Positions 43,194-54,126 are shown, numbered from the stretch's first letter. The stretch is DNA of 64,000 nucleotides from Hyalangium versicolor (GCF_020103695.1 NZ_JAHXBF010000019.1:226544-290543), one strand, 5' to 3'. Notes: a model not told the origin generated them from the letters alone. Made by a program: numbers and translations.

Positions 43194-43868
43194 TCAGTAG
43201 ATGATGAGCGAAGGCGCCTGCGGCCGGGTGAAGAAGCCAGGGAAGGTCGCGGAGAAGGAGGTGGCCCGGGGCGAACTCCCGTCGTACGGCGTGCTCCAAT
43301 AGCCTCCCACGCCTTGAACCGTCCAGACGTCGATATGGTTGCCCGACAGCGTCCCCTCCACCACCAGCGTGGCGTGGTTCACGATGGTGAGCCGCCCCAC
43401 TTTGAGCGAGCCCCAGCCGCCCGCCGTGCCCGTCGGGAGTGATGCGCCCCCGAACATCTTCACATGCCTCACGACGGCCAGGGTCCTGGGATCCAGCTGC
43501 ACCGCATGGCCATTGCTGAGCGTCCCGATACTCCCGTAGCTGGCCTCTTCCGAATAGCCCACCACGAGCCCCGCGTCATTCGCCGCGATGGCGATCGCCG
43601 GCACGGTTTCCGACTCTCCGAGGACGACGCTCGCCAGCGTCGCCCTGGCTGCGCCGGAAGCCTCCGCCGCAACGCGAGCGGAGATCCGGTACACGGTCTT
43701 CGGATACGGCTCGTACCTCATGCACTGCGTGACGCGAATCGCGTAGTCACAGCCCGCCCAGGACGCATGAACCTCGCTGACGACAGGGGGCGCACTCCCA
43801 GGCTCCTCCCACCCTGACGAGTCCAGAGCCGCAATGATTCCCCGGGCAAGCTTTCCCATCCACCGCAT
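43194..43868 (-). CDS. Unknown protein of 224 aa
   Basis: The start ATG at 43868 follows AGGAGG. MRWMGKLARGIIAALDSSGW is not a clear signal peptide. The rest is beta-rich (VVLGESETVPAIAIAANDAG, VGYSEEASYGSIGTLSNGHA, GGWGSLKVGRLTIVNHATLV) and ends TRPQAPSLIIY. No known domain recognised. Two Cys near residues 39 and 48 may form a disulfide. It may be a secreted or surface protein; function unknown. Confidence 0.6.
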   Translation of the reverse strand: MRWMGKLARGIIAALDSSGWEEPGSAPPVVSEVHASWAGCDYAIRVTQCMRYEPYPKTVYRISARVAAEASGAARATLASVVLGESETVPAIAIAANDAGLVVGYSEEASYGSIGTLSNGHAVQLDPRTLAVVRHVKMFGGASLPTGTAGGWGSLKVGRLTIVNHATLVVEGTLSGNHIDVWTVQGVGGYWSTPYDGSSPRATSFSATFPGFFTRPQAPSLIIY

Positions 43869-44310
43869 GGTTGGAGCCTCCTGGTGATGTCTCTCGTGCA
43901 GATGCGGCGAATGCATGCCGGCCACTCCTCTCGGAACCCCCGTGCCTGGAGCATCCCTCATGCCAGCCGGCCGTCCCGTGCCTCCGGCTCGCACTGCCTC
44001 CACGAGAGCCTCGGCTCCCGGCAAGAAGTTGCCGGGAGGGGGGTGCCCGCTGGCAAGAACTTGCCTCCAGGGTCTCGCGCCCAGGGCTTCGATGTAGGCC
44101 TGGTCGCCCTGCGGGGAGCCAGTCGTCTCGCTCCGTATCACTCGCCCTCATGTTTCACGGAAGACGCCTCGTGCCAAAGTCTCGGGGGGAGTTCCCCACC
44201 CTGTGTCATACTTCCGGCGCTGGGACCGCTCATGCCGCGAGCCCGGACAAGCGTTGGATTTTCTCTTCTTTTGTAGCGTGTGGACCGGCCGGCCTGCCGG
44301 GGAGTGAATC
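43869..44310. other. 442-bp gap with two strong hairpins
   Basis: No gene is supported here. It holds the 5' region of the gene at 43868 and of the kinase at 44311. Two inverted repeats stand out: TCCCGGCAA-GAAG-TTGCCGGGA (44016-44037) and GGCAAG-AA-CTTGCC (44052-44065). The loops of both are purine-rich and the stems share GGCAA/TTGCC. Role unknown. Confidence 0.4.
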
Positions 44311-46095
<1,785 letters not shown>

Positions 46096-46222
46096 AGAGG
46101 TAAGGGCTCGGCGTGGATGGAAGCCCTGCCAGGCGGGCTGCTCCTGCCCATCACAGATGACTCGCGCGCACTCCTTCTGTGTGGGCTCTCCCCCGAGCAG
46201 CACTCACCGCAGGAGCATCACC

Positions 46223-46516
46223 ATGAACTCAGAGCTCATCATTCGTGCCTGGAAGGACCCGGAGTTCCGCGCGAGCCTCAGCGTCGCGCAACGCCAGGAA
46301 CTCCCCGAGTGTCCCTCCGGCAAACCGCTCACCGAACTCGAGGATGAGGATCTGGTGGATGTGGTCGGCGGCCTGATCATCCGCCCGACGCCAACCGCTC
46401 GCCCCACCCTCTTCCTCTGCTGCACCACCACACGGGGGAGCGCATACGACGCCTGCCCCAGTGCCCTGTTCTGCCCGACTCCGCCCATCTTCGACCTCGC
46501 CGATCCCGTGGTCTGA
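46223..46516 (+). CDS. Orphan lanthipeptide precursor LanA3
   Basis: 97 aa from the ATG at 46223, AGGAG upstream. The leader begins MNSELIIRAWKDPEFRASLS and ends VDVVGG, almost the same as the leaders of lanA1 and lanA2 40 kb away. The core begins LIIRPTPTARPTLFLCCTTT and contains four Cys, several Thr and Ser, and a proline-rich end. No LanM is nearby, so the LanM at 3-6 kb is the probable modifier. The next two genes encode an ABC exporter (ATPase 60 bp downstream). Confidence 0.88.
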   Translation: MNSELIIRAWKDPEFRASLSVAQRQELPECPSGKPLTELEDEDLVDVVGGLIIRPTPTARPTLFLCCTTTRGSAYDACPSALFCPTPPIFDLADPVV

Positions 46517-46576
46517 TCCAACAGCCCCACCGCCTACGGGTTTGAGCTTGCACCGTTTCCCGGATATCTCCGGGGT

Positions 46577-47503
46577 ATGGAGAACCCGGCCGCCCCACCG
46601 CTGGAAGTCATCCACGTGATCAAGGACTACCCGGGAAAGGTCCGGGCGTTGGACCGCGTGAGCTTCCGCATCGCTCCGGGGGAGCGCGCATGCCTGCTCG
46701 GACCCAATGGCGCGGGGAAGACCACGCTGATCCGGCTCCTCACCGGGGCGCTCAGTCCTTCGGATGGGCAGGTCCGGCTCTTCGGCCTCACGCTGGAGGA
46801 CAAGGCCTTCCTCGATGCCCGCCGCCGCGTGGGCATCGTCCCCCAGCTCCCGGGCATGTACCGAGACGTGGTCGTGGGCGACTACCTCCAGTTGGTCCGC
46901 GAGCTCTACGGGCGGGGTGACATCGCCGAGGTGGTGGAGACCTTCGGGCTGGGTCCCTACACCCGCCGGCCCATGGCGGAGCTGTCCGGTGGAACTCAGC
47001 GCCGGCTGTCGCTCGCGGCCGCGCTGCTGGGCTCCCCGGAGGTGCTTCTGCTGGACGAGCCCACCGTGGGGTTGGATCCCGTCTCCATGAGAGACGTACA
47101 CGCCTTCCTACGGCGCATCATGCCCGGCCGCACGGTGCTGCTGTGCACCCACAACCTCGCCGAGGCCGAAGCCCTGTGCGAGAGCGCCATCATCCTCCGC
47201 CAGGGCCGGGTGGTGCTCCACGAGCGCATCTCCGATCTGCGCCAGAAGGTCCCCTCCATGCTGTCGATGCGCGCGGCCCAGGGCCCCGAACGGCTGCTCG
47301 CGGCGCTCTCGGAGCTGGGCACTCCCGGGCGCCGGGAGGAGGAGGCCGTACTCATCCCCGTGCCGGAGCCCACCATCCAGGCCCCGGAGCTGCTGCGCCG
47401 GCTGCTGGCCCTGGGCGTGGACGTCTACGAGTGCCGCGTCGTCACCCCCAGCCTCGAGCAGCTCTTCCTCGACATCGTCGGAGCCCCCCATGCTCGCGCG
47501 TGA
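46577..47503 (+). CDS. ABC transporter ATP-binding protein
   Basis: 308 aa. Walker A GPNGAGKTTLIRLL, Q-loop region VPQLPGM, signature LSGGTQRRLSLA and Walker B EVLLLDEPTVGLDP with the following His in LLCTHNLAEA. It belongs to the drug/ABC-2 class (DrrA/CcmA type). The C-terminal 80 residues are the usual extension. It overlaps the permease by 14 bp and follows lanA3, so peptide export or self-immunity is a reasonable guess. A role in other lipid or drug export is equally possible. Confidence 0.93.
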   Translation: MENPAAPPLEVIHVIKDYPGKVRALDRVSFRIAPGERACLLGPNGAGKTTLIRLLTGALSPSDGQVRLFGLTLEDKAFLDARRRVGIVPQLPGMYRDVVVGDYLQLVRELYGRGDIAEVVETFGLGPYTRRPMAELSGGTQRRLSLAAALLGSPEVLLLDEPTVGLDPVSMRDVHAFLRRIMPGRTVLLCTHNLAEAEALCESAIILRQGRVVLHERISDLRQKVPSMLSMRAAQGPERLLAALSELGTPGRREEEAVLIPVPEPTIQAPELLRRLLALGVDVYECRVVTPSLEQLFLDIVGAPHARA

Positions 47504-48242
47504 GGTCCGGCTGCTCTTCCGCAAGGAGCTGAGCCAGCTGTTGCGCAACCGAGGGGCCATGCTCTCGGCGCTCTTCCTGCCGCTGCTGATGATCCTCCTC
47601 ATGCCGCTGGCGCAGATCTTCAGCATGAGTTCGGCCCACCCGAGGGATCTGCACCTGCCACCCGAGGTCCCGCTTCCACCCGGGCTGGCCGAGCTGCGCA
47701 GTGATCCGCGCGCCTTCCTCTGGTTCATCATGACGCCGCTCATCGCGACGGGCTGCCTGCTCTGTCCGGCGGTGACGGCGAGCTACATCTTCCTCGCCGA
47801 GCGCGAGTCCCGCACGCTGGAGCTGCTGGTGGCGCTGCCCGTCCGGGTGGGGCAGATCCTACAGGCCAAGCTGCTGGCCATCCTCGTACTCGCCATCCCC
47901 GTGTGCCTGGGGTTCTACGGCGTGAATGCCGGGCTCCTGTTGACGCGCGGGCTGGGCTCTCCCAGCTACGTGCTCATGCTGGGGGTGATGTTGCTGTGCG
48001 CTCTGGCGTGCTCCACGAGCACGGCACTGCTTGTGAGCCTGCTGGCTCGGGACTTCCGCTCGGCCAGCAACCTGAACGGGCTGGTGCTCGGCCCCCTCAT
48101 CCTGGGCAGCTTCACCCTCATGGCTGCGATGCCGGGCCCCACCCTCGCGGCCGGAGTGCTCGCACTCCTCTATACGGCGGTCGCCGTAGGCACCACGCTG
48201 CTCGCGATGCGCGTGGTCACCTTCGAGCGGCTGCTGCGGTGA
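47490..48242 (+). CDS. ABC-2-type permease
   Basis: 250 aa with six predicted TM helices: GAMLSALFLPLLMILLMPLA, LIATGCLLCPAVTASYIFLA, AILVLAIPVCLGFYGVNAGL, YVLMLGVMLLCALACSTSTA, LVLGPLILGSFTLMAAMPGP and LAAGVLALLYTAVAVGTTLL. The conserved ERESRTLELLVALPV follows the second helix. It partners the ATPase before it (14-bp overlap). No peptidase domain is present, so leader removal is not done by this transporter. Confidence 0.9.
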   Translation: MLAREVRLLFRKELSQLLRNRGAMLSALFLPLLMILLMPLAQIFSMSSAHPRDLHLPPEVPLPPGLAELRSDPRAFLWFIMTPLIATGCLLCPAVTASYIFLAERESRTLELLVALPVRVGQILQAKLLAILVLAIPVCLGFYGVNAGLLLTRGLGSPSYVLMLGVMLLCALACSTSTALLVSLLARDFRSASNLNGLVLGPLILGSFTLMAAMPGPTLAAGVLALLYTAVAVGTTLLAMRVVTFERLLR

Positions 48243-48251
48243 GCCGCCAAC

Positions 48252-48965
48252 TCAGTGCCCGGCGTCGGCGGGCGCGTAGAACCCGAAGCGCGTCACGTCC
48301 CGGTAGCCCATGCGCAGGTAGACGGGACGCCCGGCATCCGTGGCGTGCAACACCGTCCGCTCCAGGCCCCACCAGCGGCGGGCATCCTCGAGCCCCTGGC
48401 GGATGACGGCCTCGGCGTAGCCACGCCGACGGTGCGACTCGAGCGTGGCCACGTACGCCACATAGGCAATGCCTTCGACCCGGATGACGGCCGCCACCGA
48501 CACGGCCTTGCCCTCCACGAAGCCCACGTAGCCCCGGCTGTCTCCGCGAAACAGGCTGGCTCCGGTGGACTGACGCGCCACCTCCAGCGACGAGGCATAG
48601 GAGAGCGCGTTGACGTCCGCGATGTGGCGGGCACCTTCCTCATCGGTGACATGGTGGATGTCGATAGACGGCAGCGGCCGGGTGGGCTCCACGAGGTGCT
48701 CGGCCACCATGCCCGTGGTGGTCATGGCCCGCTTGAGCCCCTGTGCCTGCAGCACGGCGTCCGCCTTCGGGCGCAGCCCCGGGGACAACCAGTCCTCGCC
48801 CGCGACGTACATCCACGCGAGCTTGCGCGGCGTGAAGTACTGGCGGGCGGCGGCCACGGAGCGCTCCAGCGCGGCCTCGGTCTCGACGGGCGCACGGAGG
48901 AAGGCCAGGTTCATGATGTTCCAGGGCACGTTCGAGCAGGCGATGAACGCCTCAGGAGTGTCCAC
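48252..48965 (-). CDS. GNAT-family N-acetyltransferase
   Basis: 237 aa from the GTG at 48965. The GNAT acetyl-CoA site is YVAYVATLESHRRRGYAEAV, followed by the helix LEDARRWWGLERTVLHA and strand RMGYRDVTRFGFYAP. The open frame continues upstream with a protein-like stretch (SNAQFQGAWRHYAVHSPSGE) up to a possible CTG start at 49049 (AGGA upstream), so the true N-terminus may be 28 residues longer. Substrate unknown. It converges on the ABC permease with 9 bp between stops. Confidence 0.85.
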   Translation of the reverse strand: MDTPEAFIACSNVPWNIMNLAFLRAPVETEAALERSVAAARQYFTPRKLAWMYVAGEDWLSPGLRPKADAVLQAQGLKRAMTTTGMVAEHLVEPTRPLPSIDIHHVTDEEGARHIADVNALSYASSLEVARQSTGASLFRGDSRGYVGFVEGKAVSVAAVIRVEGIAYVAYVATLESHRRRGYAEAVIRQGLEDARRWWGLERTVLHATDAGRPVYLRMGYRDVTRFGFYAPADAGH

Positions 48966-49064
48966 TACCTCTCCGCTCGGGCTGTGGACGGCGTAGTGGC
49001 GCCAGGCACCTTGGAACTGGGCGTTGGACTCTTGGATGTCGGAGGTCAGAGGGTCCTGGGCCTT

Positions 49065-49577
49065 TCACTCACGGTTCAGGTACGCCGAGTGACAGGAGAC
49101 ACACGTCTCCACGAGGCGGCCGTAGCTCTCGGCGAGCGCCTTGTCGTCCTTCTTCTCGGCCGCGGCGGCGACGGCCTGGGCACGCGCGCGGGACTCATCC
49201 TGGAGGACGAAGAAGCGCTCGGGGAGCAGGGCATTCAGGTCGTCCTCACCTCCCACGATGGGACGGACGAGCCGGGGCTCGGAGGCAATGCGCTGCGCGG
49301 CGGCCTTGGCCGCGTCGTACTGGAGCAGCGTCACGCCGAACATGAGATCCCTCGCGTCCTGTGCATGGCGCTCCATCTTCTTGCGCAGGAGCGGACGCGC
49401 CGCCTCGGGAATGTAATCCGGCGTGCGCAGGCTGGGAGTCCGCACCTCGCTGGCCTTGGCCTTGGCCGGCGCGGTGCTCTTCGGATTGGCAGGCTCCTCG
49501 GCGGAGGCGTGGAAGATGAAGCTCGCGGAAAGGAACCCCACGAGCACGACAGGCATGCTGGATCGAGAGAGTTTCAT
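49065..49577 (-). CDS. Secreted cytochrome c-like protein
   Basis: 170 aa from the ATG at 49577 (AAGGA upstream). Signal peptide MKLSRSSMPVVLVGFLSASF cleaved near ASA. A Pro/Ala/Lys linker follows, then a helical domain (AARPLLRKKMERHAQDARDL, DDKALAESYGRLVETC). The C-terminus has one heme-binding CVSCH motif followed by SAYLNRE. That layout matches periplasmic class II (cytochrome c'-like) proteins. Electron-transfer partner unknown. Confidence 0.82.
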   Translation of the reverse strand: MKLSRSSMPVVLVGFLSASFIFHASAEEPANPKSTAPAKAKASEVRTPSLRTPDYIPEAARPLLRKKMERHAQDARDLMFGVTLLQYDAAKAAAQRIASEPRLVRPIVGGEDDLNALLPERFFVLQDESRARAQAVAAAAEKKDDKALAESYGRLVETCVSCHSAYLNRE

Positions 49578-49793
49578 TCGGTGTCCTTGCTGCACTGAGT
49601 CTACATGGCCGAAAGGAGGCTGCTGCTGGCCTCTCGGGCAGGGCTCGGCATGGAAAACGTTCGCGCGCTCTCGCAATTTCAGGAGGATGCAGCGAACTCT
49701 TCTCCGCGCTCTTGCAACGGGTCACTCGCGCTACCCTACAGGTCAGACCCTGCTTTAAACTGAACCTGCTTTCAGTCCTACCCATCAACGCCC

Positions 49794-50591
49794 ATGTCTT
49801 CTTCCTCAAAGATCGAGTGGACCGACGCGACCTGGAACCCCGTACGGGGCTGCACGAAGCTCAGCCCCGGCTGCAAGCACTGCTACGCGGAGACCTTCGC
49901 CGAGCGATTCCGCGGCGTGCCGGGGCATCCCTTCGAGCACGGCTTTGATCTCCGGTTGGTACCCGAGAAGCTCGCCGAGCCACTCCGCTGGGGTTCATCG
50001 AAGCGCATCTTCGTGAACTCCATGAGCGATCTGTTCCATCGGGACATCCCCGACGATTACATCGTCTCGGTTGCCCGAGTCATGCTCCTCGCTCGATGGC
50101 ATACCTTCCAGGTACTGACCAAGCGTTCCGAGCGGATGCGCGATCTGCTCACGACGAAGCTCCGATTCGCCGCCGACTGCGAACACATCTGGTGGGGCGT
50201 GAGCGTCGAGGACAAACGATATGGACTACCACGCATCGAGCACCTCCAAGCAGCTCCTGCACAGGTACGCTTCCTGTCCATCGAACCTTTGCTGGAAGAC
50301 CTGGGGGCATTCGAGCTGGGAGGAATCCACTGGGTCATCGTTGGTGGAGAGAGCGGAGCCCGGGCGAGACCCATGGCGGACTCATGGGTTCTCTCCATCC
50401 GCGACCAGTGCAAGCGCGCTCGGGTGCCTTTTTTCTTCAAGCAATGGGGAGGAGTCCACAAGAGCCGAACCGGGCGGGAACTCGCTGGTCGAACCTATGA
50501 CGAGTTTCCTCCCGCGCATCCTTCTCCCACCATGGCCCGTCAGCAACGGCTCGAAGCGCTCGAGAGATTCGAGCAGACACTCATGAGATAG
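49794..50591 (+). CDS. DUF5131 / phage Gp37-Gp68-like three-Cys-motif protein
   Basis: 265 aa. The N-terminus has the three-Cys motif GCTKLSPGCKHCYAETFAERF region (Cys-x6-Cys-x2-Cys, about residues 20-31), as in radical-SAM-like iron-sulfur proteins. SKRIFVNSMSDLFHRDIP and the later VIVGGESGARARPM are family signatures. The reaction is not established. The TcmP partner follows 11 bp downstream. It was probably acquired as a two-gene cassette; no phage genes are next to it. The ribosome site is poor. Confidence 0.9.
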   Translation: MSSSSKIEWTDATWNPVRGCTKLSPGCKHCYAETFAERFRGVPGHPFEHGFDLRLVPEKLAEPLRWGSSKRIFVNSMSDLFHRDIPDDYIVSVARVMLLARWHTFQVLTKRSERMRDLLTTKLRFAADCEHIWWGVSVEDKRYGLPRIEHLQAAPAQVRFLSIEPLLEDLGAFELGGIHWVIVGGESGARARPMADSWVLSIRDQCKRARVPFFFKQWGGVHKSRTGRELAGRTYDEFPPAHPSPTMARQQRLEALERFEQTLMR

Positions 50592-50602
50592 AGGCTTCAT
50601 CG

Positions 50603-51778
50603 ATGGACGATCACTCGCAAAGGGGGGCCCTCTATGAGGGACGCGAGCAGACGCTGGTCAAACACTTCATCCTGCGGAAGTACCTTGAGCGCTTCGCGTA
50701 CAAAGTAGGAAGCAAGTGGACGAGCATCACGTATGTGGACTGCTTCTCCGGCCCATGGAATCTGAAGTCCGAGAAGTTGGAGGATAGCTCCTTCGCCATC
50801 GCTCTGGTTGAGCTGCGCAAAGCCCGCGCGACCCTCAAGAAGCGAGGCCGCGATTTACAGATCCGCTGCTTCTTCATTGAAAGGAACCGCAAGGCCTTCG
50901 CCCGCCTTGAGGAATTTGCCCACTCCACCCAAGATGCCTTGGTCGTTCCCAGAAACAGCACCTTGGAGGACTCGATCCCGAGCATCCTCGAATTCGTCCA
51001 TCAAGGTGGCTCAGACTCGTTCCCCTTCATCTTCATTGATCCCACGGGGTGGACGGGCTTCGCGATGGACACGATCCGGCCATTGCTTCAACTGCGTCCG
51101 GGCGAAGTGCTCATCAACTTCATGACCGGTCACATCGAACGGTTCGTGACGCTGGAGGAAACCCGAGAGTCGTTCCAGGCGCTCTTCGGCTCGGGAGACT
51201 TCCTCGATGAACTCCGAGGAAAGCAGGCACAAGACCGCCAGGATGCCGCCATCGGCTTTTACATGCGAAGCCTGCAAAAAGCTGGCGACTTCAAATACGT
51301 CTGCTGCGCCATGGTCCTCCATCCCGAAAGAGCTCGAACCCACTTCCACCTCATCTACGCCACTCGAAACCCCGCTGGAGTCGAGGTCTTCAAGGAAATT
51401 GAGCGGCTTGCAATGGCAGCGATGGAGAAAGCTCGAGCGGAGGCTCAGCAGCGAAAGCGCGAGCGCGCTTCGGGACAGGATGAGCTCTTCACAAGCGAAG
51501 TGCTCCACGACTCCACCCATTATGAGTCTCTGCGGGAGCGGTACCTAAGCCTCTGCAGGGAGTTCACACGTACCTGGCTCAAGAAGCAGAAGCGGGCACG
51601 ATACGATGATGCTTGGGCTCGTGTGTTGAGGGCGCCAATGGTGTGGGAGCAGGACCTGCGGAAGTGGCTCAAGACCTGGGAGGCTGAAGGTCTACTGGAA
51701 ATCGAAGGACGTCCCCCTGGAACGCGCGTCCTCAACCGCGAACAAGGCATCCAGCTCGTCTGGAAGGGGCAGGGCTAG
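50603..51778 (+). CDS. tcmP: Three-Cys-motif partner protein TcmP
   Basis: 391 aa. The N-terminal half has a Rossmann-like fold with the TcmP signatures HFILRKYLERFA, ITYVDCFSGPW and FPFIFIDPTGWTGFAMDTI. A charged helix (EKARAEAQQRKRERASGQDE) links to a C-terminal winged-helix-like part (RYDDAWARVLRAPMVWEQDL). It always occurs next to a three-Cys-motif protein, as here. The function of the pair is unknown; a defence or conflict role is suspected from its scattered distribution. Confidence 0.9.
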   Translation: MDDHSQRGALYEGREQTLVKHFILRKYLERFAYKVGSKWTSITYVDCFSGPWNLKSEKLEDSSFAIALVELRKARATLKKRGRDLQIRCFFIERNRKAFARLEEFAHSTQDALVVPRNSTLEDSIPSILEFVHQGGSDSFPFIFIDPTGWTGFAMDTIRPLLQLRPGEVLINFMTGHIERFVTLEETRESFQALFGSGDFLDELRGKQAQDRQDAAIGFYMRSLQKAGDFKYVCCAMVLHPERARTHFHLIYATRNPAGVEVFKEIERLAMAAMEKARAEAQQRKRERASGQDELFTSEVLHDSTHYESLRERYLSLCREFTRTWLKKQKRARYDDAWARVLRAPMVWEQDLRKWLKTWEAEGLLEIEGRPPGTRVLNREQGIQLVWKGQG

Positions 51779-51843
51779 TAACGAGTGCCTCCGGGATCAG
51801 CCCGTGTCAGCCCTCCTCGGTACGCTTCGCGCGTTGCTGAAGG

Positions 51844-53004
51844 ATGGAGACCATGGCCCCACTTCCGGACGTGCTCCCGCTCGCCGACGTGCCCGCATTC
51901 GTGGAGTTCTTTCTGCGCGAGTTCGGTGAGTCCTCTTCCCTGCGAAACGTTTCCATGCACTCCAGGTCCGAGCGCTCTTCCTCTGTGCCCCCCATGGAGT
52001 GGGAAGTCTCCACCTGGAGGCTGCACGGCTGGGAAGTTCGCCTGTTCCGCCCCCTCGCTCCCAGCACCGAGCCTCGGCTCCACGTGAAGTCCCCCGATGG
52101 CTGGTCCCTGCGCTGCTCCGGCATGAAGCTCGGGCTCACCTCCTTCCGCACCGACGCCGAGAGCGAGACCTGGACCCTCATCGAGGAGATCATCCAGAAG
52201 TTCTGGTCCCCTGAGCTGGAGTGGTGCTGGCCCCCCACCGTGCCCAAGAAGTGGCGCAAGTTCTCCAGCCGCAGGCCCACCGTCAGCATCGTCCGCCATG
52301 CCAACATCGTCCCGGGTGTCGAGGTGCTGCTCACGGGCCTCGCTCCCCACCCGTTCTCCTTCGCCCTGAGTGTCTCGGGTGAGGGGCGGCCATTGCCCGT
52401 CACCTTCCTGGGCCCTGTTCCTCTCCGCGCCCTAAGCTCCTCGGAGCGGTGGCTCTGTGAACTGCAACCCGGTGCCCCCCTGCCCCGGCTCGCCGACGTG
52501 TACCCGGGCGCACTCGACACCCCCTACCAACCCCTCCCCGATGCTCCGAAACGGGATCGGCTCCTGGACGAGGGTGACGTTCATGGTCTGCTCGTGGCCC
52601 GCCGAGGCGGGCCCGGACGGGAACTCTATGAGGTCCATCGCTCGCGCGCGGATCTCGTCCGGGAGTGCCGCTTCGAGCTGGGGCCCGCCGAACAGATGGC
52701 CGTGCTCCCACCGGAAGACTCCACGGTGTGGACCGTCGAGTGGGCTGTCAACGGCCACTACAACTATCTGGCCGGCCACCCTGGCAGCAGTTCCTGCGTC
52801 TTCGCACGCTCCCTTCCCCCCGCCCCAGGAGCCGTCCGCACCTATGAGCTGATCCTCCATGGACTCTCGGAGACCTCGGCCAGGGAATGGCTGGAGCGAC
52901 TGGCCCACGCGGGACTCACGCTCCGCTCGCGACAGCCCCTCCGCATCCACCCTCCCTCCCGGCTCGAGGAGGAAGAGCGCCCCGCGAAACGCGCTTCCGC
53001 CTGA
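51844..53004 (+). CDS. Unknown protein of 386 aa
   Basis: The second ATG, at 51853 (MAPLPDVLPLADVPAFVEFF), has a better GGAG and could be the true start. It is cytosolic, rich in Pro, Arg and Trp, without repeats or membrane segments. Phrases such as VEVLLTGLAPHPFSFALSVS and SADVRRELYEV-like acidic-basic alternation are not a known domain. It ends 24 bp before the alpha-hydroxy-acid oxidase gene, so the two are probably co-transcribed. Confidence 0.6.
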   Translation: METMAPLPDVLPLADVPAFVEFFLREFGESSSLRNVSMHSRSERSSSVPPMEWEVSTWRLHGWEVRLFRPLAPSTEPRLHVKSPDGWSLRCSGMKLGLTSFRTDAESETWTLIEEIIQKFWSPELEWCWPPTVPKKWRKFSSRRPTVSIVRHANIVPGVEVLLTGLAPHPFSFALSVSGEGRPLPVTFLGPVPLRALSSSERWLCELQPGAPLPRLADVYPGALDTPYQPLPDAPKRDRLLDEGDVHGLLVARRGGPGRELYEVHRSRADLVRECRFELGPAEQMAVLPPEDSTVWTVEWAVNGHYNYLAGHPGSSSCVFARSLPPAPGAVRTYELILHGLSETSAREWLERLAHAGLTLRSRQPLRIHPPSRLEEEERPAKRASA

Positions 53005-53028
53005 CGGAGCTGTGCCAAGCTCGGGGAC

Positions 53029-54054
53029 ATGACGCCCTATGCCGTGCTCGAAGAGCGGGCCCGAGCCGTGCTCCCCCAGGCCGTGTTCGACTACTACGCT
53101 GGTGGCGCTGGAGACCATGAGACGCTCTCCGCCAACACTCGAGCCTGGAGCGCGGTGAGGCTGCGCCCCCACATCCTCCGCGACGTCAGCCGCGTGGACA
53201 CAGCCACTACCGTGCTCGGCACCCGCGTGGCGGCTCCCGTGCTCGTGGCGCCTACCGCCTTCCACCGGCTGGCCCACCCCACAGGCGAACTCGCCACCGC
53301 CGAGGGCACCGCCGCCGCCGGCAGCCTGCTCGTGCTCTCCACCCGCGCATCCACCCGCATCGAGTCCGTTGCCGCAGTGGCCGGCCCGTGGTGGTTCCAG
53401 GTCTACGTGCTCCGCGACCGCGCCCTCACCCGGGAGCTCGTCCAGCGAGCCTCGGCGGCGGGGGCTCGGGCACTGGTGCTCACGGGGGACACCCCGTATG
53501 TGGGACGCAAGCGCCGCGATCGGAGCAGCCTCGCCATCCCGGACGAGGACTTCCGCGTCAACCTCGAGCGGCTCACGGACGTCTCCCTGGCCGAGCAGGC
53601 CCCGGACGTCACCTTCGATGACATCGGCTGGCTGAAGGAGCACTCCGGACTGCCCGTGCTGGTGAAGGGCGTACTGCGCGCGGACGACGCCGTGCGCTGC
53701 GTGGAGGCGGGGGCCGCAGGGGTGGTCGTCTCCAACCATGGCGGCCGGCAGCTCGATGGCGCGGTGGCCTCCGCCGAGGCCCTACCCGAGGTGGTGCAGG
53801 CCCTCGCCGGACGAGGCGAAGTCCTGGTGGACGGAGGCGTGCGCAGCGGCCAAGACGTGATGCGTGCCCTGGCGCTCGGGGCCCGAGCCGTCCTCGTGGG
53901 TCGGCCCATCCTCTGGGGGCTCGCCACCGAGGGCGCCACGGGAGTTCAGCGCGTCCTCGCGGAGCTCCAAGAGGACACCGCGCACGTGATGGCGCTGGCG
54001 GGAGCCTCCTCCGTGGCCGAGGTGACGGCGGACCTGCTCGCCGCTCCGCGCTGA
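53029..54054 (+). CDS. FMN-dependent alpha-hydroxy-acid oxidase
   Basis: 341 aa TIM barrel of the glycolate/lactate oxidase family. FDYYAGGAGDHETLSANTRA at the N-terminus, FMN contacts in VLVAPTAFHRLAHPTGELAT and TGDTPYVGRKRRD, and the catalytic VVSNHGGRQLDGAVASAEAL with the His and Arg. LVDGGVRSGQDVMRALALGA and VLVGRPILWGL bind phosphate. It oxidises an L-2-hydroxy acid to the 2-oxo acid, giving H2O2 or passing electrons on; substrate unproven. A terminator follows at 54127. Confidence 0.93.
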   Translation: MTPYAVLEERARAVLPQAVFDYYAGGAGDHETLSANTRAWSAVRLRPHILRDVSRVDTATTVLGTRVAAPVLVAPTAFHRLAHPTGELATAEGTAAAGSLLVLSTRASTRIESVAAVAGPWWFQVYVLRDRALTRELVQRASAAGARALVLTGDTPYVGRKRRDRSSLAIPDEDFRVNLERLTDVSLAEQAPDVTFDDIGWLKEHSGLPVLVKGVLRADDAVRCVEAGAAGVVVSNHGGRQLDGAVASAEALPEVVQALAGRGEVLVDGGVRSGQDVMRALALGARAVLVGRPILWGLATEGATGVQRVLAELQEDTAHVMALAGASSVAEVTADLLAAPR

Positions 54055-54126
54055 ACCACGCCACCCCGGAATCCCTGAAGAACCTTCGGCCTCCCAACGA
54101 TCCCACTTGAGTGGTCTCTCCCCCGG

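Noticed and set aside
46577..48242. ABC exporter as a LanT-type processing transporter
   Set aside because: The ATPase has no C39 peptidase domain and is separate from the permease.
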